Assembly: GCA_964529265.1 (NCBI GenBank)
Contig: CAZGVW010000158.1
Span: forward strand, 1 to 43,511
Direction of reading: 5' to 3'
Length of the DNA stretch: 43,511 nucleotides
Origin: CAZGVW01 sp964529265
GTDB taxonomy: Bacteria; Planctomycetota; Phycisphaerae; Phycisphaerales; UBA1924
Positions 18,845 through 27,561 of this stretch are shown piece after piece. Positions within the stretch are counted from its first letter, which is position 1. Each line of letters begins with the position of its first letter. The position numbers and the translations under genes were made by a program. The notes beneath the pieces are model-generated. The model was not told the DNA's origin. It was given only the letters and a program-made list of their open reading frames with translations, and did not search any database.

Positions 18845-20242
18845 CTACTTCCCCACGCAGAACGACGCGAAAATCCGCCCGATCACGTCGTCCGGCGGCA
18901 CGCGCCCCGCGATCGGCGCCAGCGCATCCAGCGCCGCGCGCAACCGATCCGCCACCAGTTCCGGATTCGCCAGCGCTCGCGCGCTCCTGCTCGCCCCAAT
19001 CAACTCCATCGCCTCACCCACAAACCGCTCCGCCCCCGCCAGCGCCTGCCGATGCCGCGGCAGCAGCGTCAACTCCCCGCCCTCCCGCGCCGAAACCGCC
19101 GCGTCCGCAATCGCGCGCTTCAGCGCCCCAAGATTGAACCCGTCAATCGCGCACACAGCCAGCGCCGCGCCTCCCTCCGCCGCATCCGCCGCCCCCGGCC
19201 CCGCCCCCGCCCCCGGCAAATCCGCCTTCGTCCGCACACGCAGCACAACCGCATCCCCAGCCAGCCACTCCGGCGCCGCGAACCGACCCTCCGGGTCGCA
19301 CAGAATCACCACGTCCGCACGCTCGATCGCCCGCCTCGCCGCAACCTGCGACTCCGCATCCGCCCGCGACCGCCGCGGCAGCGCCTCATCCAGCCCCGCC
19401 AGGTCCACCAGTGTCGCGACCAACTCCTCTCCCGCCGCGCCGCCTTCACCCGTCAAATTAAGCGGCGCCTCGATCGCATCCCGCGTCGTGCCCGCCACCT
19501 CCGAAACCACCGCCCGCCGCCGCCCCAGCAGCGCATTGAACAATGTCGATTTCCCCGCGTTCGGCGCCCCCGCCAGCGCCGCCACCGGCCTTCCCGAAAC
19601 CACGCTGCGCCCCCGCGCCGAACCCAGCATCGCCTCCACCTGCCCGCGCATCCGCGCCAACCGCTCCCCCAATGCCGCGGGCGCGATGGGAACCACATCC
19701 TCCTGATCCGTGAAATCAACCCCCGCCTCGACCAGCGCCAGGCACTGCGCCGCCTCCTCGCCCATCGCCCGATACGCCGCGCCCGTCCGCCCCTCCAGCA
19801 GCCGCCCCGCCGCCGACAGCTCCTCCTCCGATCGCGCCGCGATCGTCAACGCCACGCCCTCCGCCTGCTCGATCGTCAGCCTCCCGTTCAGAAACGCCCG
19901 CGCCGTGAACTCCCCCGGCGCCGCCAGCCGCACGCCCTCGCGCTCCAGCAACCGGCCCAGCACGCGCTCCGCCAGCGCCGGATTCCCCGGAATCAACAAC
20001 TCCGCCGAAGGCTCCCCCGTATACGAGCCCTCCGCCTCGAACAGCAGCGCCAGCGCCGGCAGCGAGAGCGCCCTCGTCATCGAGATGCGCGCCATCCGCG
20101 CCCCGCGCCTGAACTCGCCCGGCCCCACGCCGCACAAGCCATTCATCAAATCCGCAACATCCGGCCCCGAGACGCGGATCACCGCCCGCAGCGACCGCCC
20201 GGGCGGCGATGCGATCGCCGCGATCGTGTCCTGCGGAAACAC
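18845..20242 (-). CDS. mnmE: tRNA uridine-5-carboxymethylaminomethyl modification GTPase
   Basis: MnmE works with MnmG to place the cmnm group on U34 of certain tRNAs. The N-terminal folate-binding domain begins DTIAAIASPPGRSLRAVIRV. The GTPase domain shows the P-loop GAPNAGKST (residues 225-233) and EVAGTTRD, and the protein ends in FCVGK with the essential C-terminal Cys. Length (465) is normal. Two G-motifs are unusual: switch II reads DLAGLDE where DTAGxR is usual, and the guanine motif is TKAD instead of NKxD. It lies 35 nt after yidC on the same strand, a gene order common in bacteria. Confidence 0.95.
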   Translation of the reverse strand: MFPQDTIAAIASPPGRSLRAVIRVSGPDVADLMNGLCGVGPGEFRRGARMARISMTRALSLPALALLFEAEGSYTGEPSAELLIPGNPALAERVLGRLLEREGVRLAAPGEFTARAFLNGRLTIEQAEGVALTIAARSEEELSAAGRLLEGRTGAAYRAMGEEAAQCLALVEAGVDFTDQEDVVPIAPAALGERLARMRGQVEAMLGSARGRSVVSGRPVAALAGAPNAGKSTLFNALLGRRRAVVSEVAGTTRDAIEAPLNLTGEGGAAGEELVATLVDLAGLDEALPRRSRADAESQVAARRAIERADVVILCDPEGRFAAPEWLAGDAVVLRVRTKADLPGAGAGPGAADAAEGGAALAVCAIDGFNLGALKRAIADAAVSAREGGELTLLPRHRQALAGAERFVGEAMELIGASRSARALANPELVADRLRAALDALAPIAGRVPPDDVIGRIFASFCVGK

Positions 20243-20277
20243 GCCTCACCCGCTCCCGCGTTCCGCCGCCGCGTCAT

Positions 20278-22644
20278 TCAATCCCGCTTCTTCCATGGGC
20301 TTCCCTCGCGCTCCCGGCGCTTCTTGAACCGCGCCGCCGCGTTGTCCACGCGCTTCCGCTCCGCCGGCGGACGCTTCGGCTCCAGCTCCATCTTGTCTAC
20401 GTGCGAGCGGATGTACCGGCTCTCGATGATCCCCAGCGCCGAGTTCGTGATGAAGTAGATCGCCAGCCCGCTCGGCGCCGTGTACATGATCAGCGGGAAC
20501 ATCACCACCATCATCACCTTCATGATCTTCTGTTGCTGCGCCTGCTCCGGCGTCAGCGCCGTCGTGGGCGGCGGCGTCAGGTACTTCTGCTGCACGAAGA
20601 ACACGAACCCCAGCAGCAACGGCAGCAGGTTCACCGATTCGATCGGCCCCAGCAGCGGCACGGTGAACAGCACGCGCCCGAAGTAGATGAACCGGTCCGG
20701 CGCGCTCAGGTCCGCCAGGAACCACCACGGCGAGCCCGTCAGCGCCGTCGAGGCGCTCTGGAACACCCCGTAGAACGCCGCCTCGTGCCGCAGGTCGAAC
20801 GTGAAGAACAGCATCGCGTACAAGGCAATCCAGACCGGCGATTGCAGGAACATCGGCAGGCAGCCCAGCATCCCGCGGAACTGCACGCCCTCCTCCCGAT
20901 AAAGCTTCAACGTCTCCTGTTGCAGCCGCTTCGGATCGTCCTTGAACTTCTCCCGCAGCTTCTGCTGCTTCGGCGCCACCGCCTGCATCTGCCGGCTGAA
21001 GCGCATCATCCCGATCTGCGAGCGCCGCGTCACCGGATGCAGCGCGCCCCGCACGCACACCACCAGGATCATGATCGCGATCGCCCAGTCGAACACCAGG
21101 TAGTCGTGCACGAACCCCAGGAAGAACAGCAGCCCGTGCGCCAGCCACTGGAACGTGCAGAACGCGCACGGACCGCCGAAGTTGAACATGATCAGGCGAT
21201 CGAGCCGCACCGCCTGCAGCGCGGGGTCCGATTTCAGCGTCTTCCGCCACACCGGCCCCGCGTACGCGCCCATCGAGAGATCGAGCGATCCCCCCGGCCC
21301 GATCTCCATCCCGGGCGCCGGGCTATTCAACTGCAGAATGAGCGGCGCCGCGCCGCGCGGCCCCAGCAGCACCCCGTACACCTCCCCCGCCTGGCGCAGC
21401 GTCCGATCCACCGGCTGACCGGCCTGAAGCGCGTCCACGTCCACGCGCGGATGCGCCGCGAACGCGAAGTACCGGTTCGTCATCGCCGCCCACGAGAGTT
21501 CGTGCCCGCGCCGCTCCGCCTCACGCGTCGGCCACACACGCGCTGTCAGATTGCCCGACTTCAGCGCATCGTCCACAACCTCCGATCGGCTGATGATCCC
21601 GTCGTTCGCCTGCACGAATCCGCGGCTGGGATCCTCCTGCGGATTCAGCAGGAACCCGAACCTCAGCCGCCGCTTGTCCATCCCGTACGACCCCTCGTCC
21701 TCCGAGAGATCCACCGAGCCGTACTGGTACCACAGCGCCGTCATCGGCTCATCCGTCAGGTTCTCGAGCCGCTGCGACACCTCGATGTCATACGAATCCG
21801 GCGACAGCGAATACCGCCGCTCGATCCGCGCCACCGGCTCGTCGGAGGCATCGACGATCACCGCCTCGAACGCGCCCGGCGCCGTCTCGCGCCACAGCGC
21901 ACCCTCCGCCGACTGCCGCAGATCAATGAACACTCCGGGGCTTTCAGGAGCCGCGGCGCTGCCAGGGCCTCTCCTGATCTCGACGCCCACCACGCCCAGC
22001 GACGCCACGCTCACCTTCCGCCCGTTGTGGTCGGTGTACGACTGCCGCCGCTGGATCCGGTACTCCTCGCCCGGCCTCTGCATCGCCGTCTCGAAATAGC
22101 GCGAGAGCGTGATCGCCTCAACACCGGCGCCGCCGAGCGTGAAATCAATGCGCATCGTGAACGGCGAGGCATTGTCCACGCCTTCTCCGTTCGCGCCCAC
22201 CGCGCCGATCGGCGCTGGCGAAGGAGCGCTCCCATCCACCGGATGCACGCGGGCCCGAAGCAGCGGCGCCGCGCCCGACCCCGCCGGCGACTTCGCCGCC
22301 GCTTCCTCCTCCGCCCCCGGCCCCGCCGTCAACGCCGGCGAATCAGCGGGCGCCTTCTCCCCCTCCGCCCCCCCCACAGGTTCAACCGCCGGCGCCGAAG
22401 GCTCCGCCCCGTTGCTCGCCGCCACCATGTCCTGAGGCGGCGCAGCGCCGTCCGGCGCGGGCGCCGTCTCCGCAGGCGCCGTCGCGCTCTGTCCGGCCCC
22501 CGCCCCGCCCCCGCCCCCGCCCCCGGAAGGCCCCGCCGCCTGCCGCATGCTCGAGACGTACACGGCCGCCACAACGCCCACCGCCGCGGCCGCCGCGACG
22601 AGGGGCACGATCACGCGAAGCGCTTTGTTCTTCTCGCGGGGCAT
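20278..22644 (-). CDS. yidC: membrane protein insertase YidC
   Basis: YidC inserts membrane proteins with or without the Sec translocon. At 788 residues it is far longer than the E. coli protein (548). The extra length is mostly a disordered Gly/Ala/Pro/Glu-rich stretch of about 90 residues after the N-terminal membrane anchor, then a large periplasmic domain. The conserved insertase core begins near AIAIMILVVCVRGALHPVTR, which contains the groove Arg, and continues through LGCLPMFLQSPVWIALYAM, IYFGRVLFTVPL and YTAPSGLAIYFITNS. The C-terminus is Lys/Arg-rich (FKKRREREGSPWKK), as expected for ribosome contact. mnmE follows on the same strand. Confidence 0.96.
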   Translation of the reverse strand: MPREKNKALRVIVPLVAAAAAVGVVAAVYVSSMRQAAGPSGGGGGGGAGAGQSATAPAETAPAPDGAAPPQDMVAASNGAEPSAPAVEPVGGAEGEKAPADSPALTAGPGAEEEAAAKSPAGSGAAPLLRARVHPVDGSAPSPAPIGAVGANGEGVDNASPFTMRIDFTLGGAGVEAITLSRYFETAMQRPGEEYRIQRRQSYTDHNGRKVSVASLGVVGVEIRRGPGSAAAPESPGVFIDLRQSAEGALWRETAPGAFEAVIVDASDEPVARIERRYSLSPDSYDIEVSQRLENLTDEPMTALWYQYGSVDLSEDEGSYGMDKRRLRFGFLLNPQEDPSRGFVQANDGIISRSEVVDDALKSGNLTARVWPTREAERRGHELSWAAMTNRYFAFAAHPRVDVDALQAGQPVDRTLRQAGEVYGVLLGPRGAAPLILQLNSPAPGMEIGPGGSLDLSMGAYAGPVWRKTLKSDPALQAVRLDRLIMFNFGGPCAFCTFQWLAHGLLFFLGFVHDYLVFDWAIAIMILVVCVRGALHPVTRRSQIGMMRFSRQMQAVAPKQQKLREKFKDDPKRLQQETLKLYREEGVQFRGMLGCLPMFLQSPVWIALYAMLFFTFDLRHEAAFYGVFQSASTALTGSPWWFLADLSAPDRFIYFGRVLFTVPLLGPIESVNLLPLLLGFVFFVQQKYLTPPPTTALTPEQAQQQKIMKVMMVVMFPLIMYTAPSGLAIYFITNSALGIIESRYIRSHVDKMELEPKRPPAERKRVDNAAARFKKRREREGSPWKKRD

Positions 22645-22809
22645 TCAGTGTCCCGGTGTTCTCAATAAGGTGTGCAACGGCGAAGACGACGCCCCTGGCG
22701 CGCCGTGGCCGCCGAATCAATGAGCAGCGAACAGGGCAGCGAATGGTACGGGAAAGCCCGTCCCCCCGTTCACGCCGCGGCCACGACTCGCCGCCCCCCT
22801 CACCGCCCC

Positions 22810-22861
22810 GCTCATCGCCCCCGCTCATCGCCCCCGCTCATCGCCCCCGCTCATCGCCCTT
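22810..22861. repeat. four 13-nt tandem units overlapping a stop codon
   Basis: Units beginning GCTCATCG followed by CCCCC start at 22810, 22823, 22836 and 22849. The last unit contains the stop codon of the phosphoesterase gene. Confidence 0.85.
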
Positions 22862-23645
22862 CGTACAGCCGGTCCCCCAGCCAGTCGTTCAACTCCGGAA
22901 TCTCGTGAATCCGCCGCGCCGTCGCGTCCACGTCATACGCCAGCCGCACGAACTCCACCCGGTCCGCGTGCAGCAGCGCATAACTCGCCCGTGGATCGTG
23001 ATCCCGTGGCTGGCCCACCGACCCGACGTTGATGATCGCCTTCTCCGAGTCGTTGAACCGGTACGTCATGTCCGAGCCCAGTTCAGCCGGTGGATAGAAA
23101 TCCGGCTCGTCCGTAAACACGCCCGGCACGTGCGTGTGCCCCACGATCGCCAGCCGCTCCACGCGATCGAAGATCTGCTTCATCTTGTCCACCGCCGTCA
23201 TCACGTCGTCGGGGAAGATGTATTCGTTGATCGGCCTCCGCGGCGAGCCGTGCACCGCCAGCAGCGGCGCCTCCGTCCCCGGAACCTTCTCCACCACGCG
23301 CACGCGCAGCTTCCCCAGGAACTCATACCGCCGCCCCCGCGCCTTCTCGTCCGGATCCGCGTCGAACTGCGCCCGCGTCCAGAACGCCGCCTGCTCCGCG
23401 CCCGGATTGAAGTTCGTCGGCTCGTATAGCACCGCGAAATCGTGGTTCCCGATGAGCGACCACGCGCACTTCTCCGCCACCAGGTCCACGCATTCCAGGG
23501 GATCCGGCCCGTACCCGATGATGTCCCCCAGGTTGATGATCCGCTTCACGCCCCGCTGCTCGATGTCCGCCAGCACCGTGCGCAGCGCCGCCGCGTTCGC
23601 GTGAATGTCGCTGATGATCGCTGTGGGTGTTCCGTTGTCGGACAT
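22851..23645 (-). CDS. metallophosphoesterase (calcineurin-like fold)
   Basis: A 264-residue dinuclear metal phosphoesterase. The metal-binding blocks are in order: ISDIHANAAAL, NLGDIIGYGPDPLECV, IGNHDFAV, LAVHGSPRRP and IVGHTHVPG. This set and length fit the YfcE/DUF2436-like single-domain phosphodiesterases found in many bacteria; the substrate cannot be predicted. The start at 23645 is chosen because the family begins a few residues before the SDIH block, while the longer frame adds an Ala/Thr-rich stretch. It lies about 200 nt upstream of yidC on the same strand. Confidence 0.9.
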   Translation of the reverse strand: MSDNGTPTAIISDIHANAAALRTVLADIEQRGVKRIINLGDIIGYGPDPLECVDLVAEKCAWSLIGNHDFAVLYEPTNFNPGAEQAAFWTRAQFDADPDEKARGRRYEFLGKLRVRVVEKVPGTEAPLLAVHGSPRRPINEYIFPDDVMTAVDKMKQIFDRVERLAIVGHTHVPGVFTDEPDFYPPAELGSDMTYRFNDSEKAIINVGSVGQPRDHDPRASYALLHADRVEFVRLAYDVDATARRIHEIPELNDWLGDRLYEGR

Positions 23646-23782
23646 CGCGCTCTCGGCCTCATCGGAAGCGGTGATGGTAGAGGGCGCAGTCGCAGGCGGC
23701 AACGCCGCCGAAATCGCGCCCGCGCCACCCGACACCGCGAACCGGGGGGCTCAGGGGCGCATGGGCATGACTCGGTCGCTCC

Positions 23783-23811
23783 AACGAGCCCGAAGCGCAA
23801 GCAGGGGACGC
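23783..23811 (+). repeat. dispersed AACGAGCCCGAAGCGC repeat, copy 1
   Basis: A 29-nt sequence in the clpP upstream region that is nearly identical to 33080-33108; both end in GGGACGC. Confidence 0.7.
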
Positions 23812-23874
23812 TCACGCGTCCCGCCCCGCCCTTCAGCGCGCCCGAAACCCGGTCGATAGGGGGGCTGCGCGGCG

Positions 23875-23902
23875 TTGCCCCAGGCCCGCCGCGGCATATC
23901 AT
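23875..23902 (+). promoter_or_regulatory. candidate clpP operon promoter
   Basis: TTGCCC and TATCAT are separated by 16 nt, about 95 nt before the first clpP start. Confidence 0.45.
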
Positions 23903-24003
23903 CGGTCGCCCCGCGACGCACATGGTCCGGGAACAATCGGCCCCATCGACTCAGAACACCGGGCGCCGCCCTCGAGCGCCGGCCCGGGCGGAAGGACATG
24001 CCC

Positions 24004-24594
24004 ATGCCCGCAGTGCCCGTTCAATACCAGCGCACGCGCGAAATGACGATCGACGAACTCCTGCTCGAAAACAGGGTCGTCTTCCTCATCGGCGAGATCA
24101 ACCACGCCTCCGCCGCGCGCGTCATGATGCAGATGCTCTACCTCGAAAACCAGAAGCGCGGGCAGGAGATCAACCTCTACATCAACTCCCCCGGCGGATC
24201 CGTGGATGACACCCTCGCCATCTACGACACCATGCGCTTCCTCTCCTCCGATGTCTCCACCTACTGCATGGGCCGCGCCTACAGCGGCGCCGCCGTCCTT
24301 CTCACCGCCGGCGTCAAGGGCAAACGCTACATCCTCCCACACGCGCGCGTCATGATCCACCAGCCCTTCGGCGGCGTCTTCGGACAGACCGAGGACATCC
24401 GCATCCAGGCCGAGCAGATCATCAAGGCCAAGCGCGAACTCAACCGAATCCTCTCCCGGCACACCGGACAGCCCGAAGAGGTCATCCAGCGCGATTCCGA
24501 GCGCGATAAATACTTCAACGCCATGGAGGCCAAGGAATACGGCCTCGTCGATGAAGTCATCGAGGAAGGCAAGTCCAGGGCCGAGCAGCGATGA
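24004..24594 (+). CDS. clpP: ATP-dependent Clp protease proteolytic subunit, first copy
   Basis: This is a ClpP serine protease subunit of 196 residues. The triad is visible as Ser94 (in YCMGRAYSGAAVLL), His119 (ARVMIHQPFGG) and Asp168 (QRDSERDKYF). The Ser neighbourhood is AYSGA where canonical ClpP has AASMG. AAGGA at 23992-23996 is spaced 7 nt from the ATG at 24004 and only 1 nt from the ATG at 23998, so the later start is preferred. The stop codon overlaps the start of the second clpP gene (ATGA), which fits a hetero-oligomeric ClpP made in fixed ratio. Confidence 0.95.
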   Translation: MPAVPVQYQRTREMTIDELLLENRVVFLIGEINHASAARVMMQMLYLENQKRGQEINLYINSPGGSVDDTLAIYDTMRFLSSDVSTYCMGRAYSGAAVLLTAGVKGKRYILPHARVMIHQPFGGVFGQTEDIRIQAEQIIKAKRELNRILSRHTGQPEEVIQRDSERDKYFNAMEAKEYGLVDEVIEEGKSRAEQR

Positions 24595-25301
24595 GCGCCG
24601 CGCCGCGACACGATCAACCCTCCGCGCCCCCGCCCGCACACACCGCAGCACAGGACCGACGAGCGATGTCCAACCTTGTCCCCATCGTCATCGAGAACAC
24701 CGGCCGCGGCGAACGCGCCTACGACATCTACTCCCGCCTCCTCCGCGATCGCATCATCTTCCTCGGCGGACCCGTCATGGACGACGCCGCCAGCCTCGTC
24801 GTCGCCCAGCTGCTCTTCCTCGCCAACGAAGACCCCAAGGGCGATATCCACTTCTACATCAGCAGCCCCGGCGGATCAGTCACCGCCGGCCTCGGCATCC
24901 TCGACACCATGAACTTCATCGAGCCCGATGTCTGCACCTACATCATCGGGCAGGCCGCCAGCATGGGCTCCGTTCTCGCCTGCGCCGGCGCCAAGGGCAA
25001 GCGCTACACGCTCGCCAACGCCCGCAACCTCATGCACCAGCCGCTGCTCTCCGGCGTCCTCGAAGGCCAGGCCACCGACCTCGAAATCGAAGCCCGCGAG
25101 ATGATCCGCCTCCGCGAGCGCATCTACCAGCTCTATGTGGACGCCACCGGACAGCCCTTCGAAGTCATCCAGCGCGATTGCGACCGCAACAAGTGGCTCG
25201 ACGACAAGGAAATGCTCGAATACGGACTCGTCGATCAGGTCCTGACGTCCATGCCCCGCCTTGCCAAGCATGATCGCGCAGGCGACGATCGGCCCCGCTG
25301 A
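24591..25301 (+). CDS. clpP: ATP-dependent Clp protease proteolytic subunit, second copy
   Basis: This is a canonical ClpP. VPIVIENTGRGERAYDIYSR is the family's N-terminal signature, Ser124 lies in IIGQAASMGS, His149 in NARNLMHQP and Asp198 in QRDCDRNKW. The first ATG (24591) overlaps the previous stop (ATGA) and adds 25 Pro/Ala-rich residues; the alternative ATG at 24666 matches the usual ClpP start. The extra residues could be a propeptide. Together with the upstream copy it would form the two-ring protease that works with ClpX or ClpA/C ATPases, none of which are in the window. Confidence 0.95.
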   Translation: MSAAPRHDQPSAPPPAHTAAQDRRAMSNLVPIVIENTGRGERAYDIYSRLLRDRIIFLGGPVMDDAASLVVAQLLFLANEDPKGDIHFYISSPGGSVTAGLGILDTMNFIEPDVCTYIIGQAASMGSVLACAGAKGKRYTLANARNLMHQPLLSGVLEGQATDLEIEAREMIRLRERIYQLYVDATGQPFEVIQRDCDRNKWLDDKEMLEYGLVDQVLTSMPRLAKHDRAGDDRPR

Positions 25302-25353
25302 CCCCCGCTGAGCAAGGTCCGCCTCAGAACGTCCTCGGGAGCAACCCCCACCC

Positions 25354-26046
25354 ATGCCCCTCCGCACCCGCCCCCCCGCATCGCTCGCCGCGATCGCCGC
25401 GGGGCTCGCGGTTGCTGCGCTCGCCCTCCCCGCCTGCTCCCGCGGGCCCCGAAATTTCGAAAACGAGAACGACCGCCTCCGCCGACAGGTCCTCGACCTC
25501 CAGGACTCCCTCCGCGAGACCCAGGCCAGCCTCCTCGAGGCCGAAGCGAAACTCGCCGAGCACGCCGCCGCCTCCGGCCTCCCGCCGGAGGTCCTCGCCG
25601 TCGTCCCCCGCTGCGCCGGCATCGAAATCGATAGCCTCACCGGCGCCATCGACCTCGACGGCGCCCCCGACGCCGAAGCCGTGGACGTCTACATCCGCGC
25701 CTTCGATGGCCGCCGCCGCGCCACCCACCTCGTCGGTTCGCTCGCCATCGAACTCACCACCCTCCCCTCGCCCACCGAGTCCGACCGCACCCCGGATCGC
25801 CTCGCCCGCGTCGCCCTCACCCCCCTGGAGGTCAGCGAGGCCTACCGGGCCACCATCATCGGCATCCACTACTCCATCCGGATCCCCCTGGATGCCCCCG
25901 TAGCCCCCTCAGAAGGCCGGATCCTCGTCTCCGCCGCCTTCGAGGACGCCCTCACCGGCCTCACCAGCCGCGCGGAGCGGGTCATCGACCTCGCCAAGAC
26001 CCTCCGCCGGGGCGAACCCCCCGTCGTGGCCGAGCGCCCGGACTGA
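25354..26046 (+). CDS. lipoprotein with short coiled coil, unknown function
   Basis: A 230-residue protein with a lipoprotein signal peptide (Ala/Leu core, lipobox ending LPAC at Cys28). Directly after it comes a heptad-rich helix (ENENDRLRRQVLDLQDSLRE and on to about residue 70) that should form a coiled coil. The rest looks like a beta-sandwich domain (IEIDSLTGAIDLDG, VDVYIRAFDGRRR). I do not recognise the family. It follows the clpP pair by about 50 nt and may be read from the same promoter, and is followed by a terminator-like hairpin. Confidence 0.68.
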   Translation: MPLRTRPPASLAAIAAGLAVAALALPACSRGPRNFENENDRLRRQVLDLQDSLRETQASLLEAEAKLAEHAAASGLPPEVLAVVPRCAGIEIDSLTGAIDLDGAPDAEAVDVYIRAFDGRRRATHLVGSLAIELTTLPSPTESDRTPDRLARVALTPLEVSEAYRATIIGIHYSIRIPLDAPVAPSEGRILVSAAFEDALTGLTSRAERVIDLAKTLRRGEPPVVAERPD

Positions 26047-26153
26047 GAACCCGCGCGAATCCGCGCTCTCACGCCCGAAAACACCGAACCCTCGCCCCCG
26101 ACCGGCGTATCCAATGGTGGATACCAAATCACGCTCTCTCTCCTCTCGTGTGA

Positions 26154-26193
26154 CGCCTCGGCCACTTCCTCCGCCGAGGCGATACACTTTTTG
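26154..26193 (+). terminator. hairpin between two lipoprotein genes, terminator or attenuator
   Basis: A 9-bp stem (CGCCTCGGC pairing with GCCGAGGCG at 26173-26181) with a 10-nt loop is followed after 6 nt by a short T-run. It lies only 4-17 nt before the next start, so it may regulate that gene. A second inverted repeat (GTATCC/GGATAC, 26107-26124) precedes it. Confidence 0.45.
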
Positions 26194-26197
26194 AACC

Positions 26198-26449
26198 GTG
26201 CACACGCAGGGACGCCAACACGGTCCGGGAACCCGCACATCCGCAGCCCTCCGCGCGCTCGCCGCGGCTGTTCTTGCGCTCACCGCGCTCGCCGCCGGAT
26301 GCTCCGACGTCCTCTTCCCCAAGAAAGAGCCGCGCACCCAGTACGAGCGATACGACGAGGTCCGCAATCAGAACGCGCCCCCGTACATCGAAGACGAATA
26401 CGGACGCCTCTCCCCCAACCTCCGCGCACGCCTGACCCCGAAAAAATAG
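26198..26449 (+). CDS. small lipoprotein of unknown function
   Basis: An 83-residue product starting at GTG. A hydrophobic signal segment ends in a lipobox (LAAGC), leaving a short mature part that is charged and Tyr-rich (EPRTQYERYDEVRNQ, then IEDEYGRLSP). No family is recognised. The GTG start has no Shine-Dalgarno and a TACACT box lies 9 nt upstream, so the mRNA may have a very short leader. Confidence 0.6.
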   Translation: MHTQGRQHGPGTRTSAALRALAAAVLALTALAAGCSDVLFPKKEPRTQYERYDEVRNQNAPPYIEDEYGRLSPNLRARLTPKK

Positions 26450-26598
26450 CGCTTTCGCACAGTTATCCGCCTCTTTTCGCGCCCTTCCGCGCACGCGGGC
26501 GGCGCAGCGCATCGCGGCGGGGCAAAGTGCGCGAAACACGCCGTTTGCGCCGGGGCGCTCGCCCTGTCTTGAGTCACAACGCCGTTTTTTCCCATTTT

Positions 26599-26627
26599 TT
26601 CAGGATTTCCCCCGCCTTCAGTAAGAT
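26599..26627 (+). promoter_or_regulatory. candidate promoter of the amidase-fold gene
   Basis: TTCAGG and TAAGAT are 17 nt apart in the most AT-rich stretch of the window (26580-26645). The 235-nt gap 26450-26684 shows no other feature. Confidence 0.35.
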
Positions 26628-26684
26628 AAAGAAGATGCCGATTCGCTTTTGCTGATTCTCACACCTCCCCGCTGCGAGCCACGA

Positions 26685-27377
26685 ATGAACGGACGCATTC
26701 TGGATTCCGCGAAAGGTCTCCCCGAGGCGCTGCGTCGCCGATCGACGCTCGTCTGGGCCGCCCTCGTCGGCGCCATGACCGTCGCCAGCGGACTCCTCCT
26801 CCTCGTCGAAGGCCAGCGCGCCCCACGCATGGATGGCCTCGCCCTCGCCGCCCCGGCCCCGGCCCGCGGCGCCACCCCCATCGAAGCCGTCTTCTCCACC
26901 CGCGCCCCCCTCGATACCGCCCGCTGGGCCGGCATCGTCATCCACCACTCCTCCTCGCCCCAGGGCTCCCCGGCACAGCTCGCCGCCGCCCACCAGGCCC
27001 GCGGCCTGCACGGCCTCGGCTATCACTTCGTCATCTCCAACGGCGCCGGCGCCGCCGATGGCGAACTCCACGTCGGCTACCGCTGGCTCGACCAGCTCCC
27101 CGGCGCCCACGCCGGCGGACCCGATGAGGACCTCTACAACACCCGAACCATCGGCATCTGCCTCGTTGGCGATGGCGACCGCCGCCCCTTCTCCGAGGCC
27201 CAGGTCCGCCGACTCACCCAGCTCGTCTCCGCCCTCCAGAAGCGCCTGGCCATTCCGGACGATCGCGTCTTCCTCTACCGCGATATCGCCGGCGCCACCA
27301 GCCCCGGACGCCTCTTCCCCGAGGCCGATTTCCGCGCCGCCCTCGCCAGGGCCGGCGGAGTCTCCGGCGGACTGTAA
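26685..27377 (+). CDS. N-acetylmuramoyl-L-alanine amidase-fold (PGRP-like) protein lacking two zinc ligands
   Basis: A 230-residue membrane-anchored protein (one helix at about 23-41) with an Amidase_2/PGRP fold facing the periplasm. Recognisable blocks are GIVIHHSSS (first zinc His, about 87), GLGYHFVISNG, and NTRTIGICLVGDGDRRPFS. In active enzymes such as T7 lysozyme the other two ligands lie in a His...Cys-Pro block near the C-terminus. The matching block here is FLYRDIAGATSPGRLFP, so the second His is Tyr198 and the Cys/Asp is Ser206. It should therefore bind peptidoglycan rather than cut it, unless other ligands replace them. An ATG at 26649 would add 12 residues. Confidence 0.8.
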   Translation: MNGRILDSAKGLPEALRRRSTLVWAALVGAMTVASGLLLLVEGQRAPRMDGLALAAPAPARGATPIEAVFSTRAPLDTARWAGIVIHHSSSPQGSPAQLAAAHQARGLHGLGYHFVISNGAGAADGELHVGYRWLDQLPGAHAGGPDEDLYNTRTIGICLVGDGDRRPFSEAQVRRLTQLVSALQKRLAIPDDRVFLYRDIAGATSPGRLFPEADFRAALARAGGVSGGL

Positions 27378-27561
27378 GCCGCTGGCCCGGGCTCATTTCC
27401 GCGCCAAAAATCTCCGACTGACACAGGGTTTCCCCGCGCCGTTGCAGTTTGCGCCTCCCAGCGCAATACTGCCCCGTCCCCCGCAACGGACGATCGTCGC
27501 GGCCAGTCCTTCATGAAGGCCGGCGCCCCCGCGGCGGGGGGATCGGCCCGGTTCCTGTAAA

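Noticed and set aside
20209..22668. 819-residue plus-strand frame opposite yidC
   Set aside because: It is Arg/His/Pro-rich and has no domain, while yidC on the other strand is certain.
22810..22861. possible CRISPR array
   Set aside because: Units are 13 nt with no unique spacers, so it is a simple tandem repeat.
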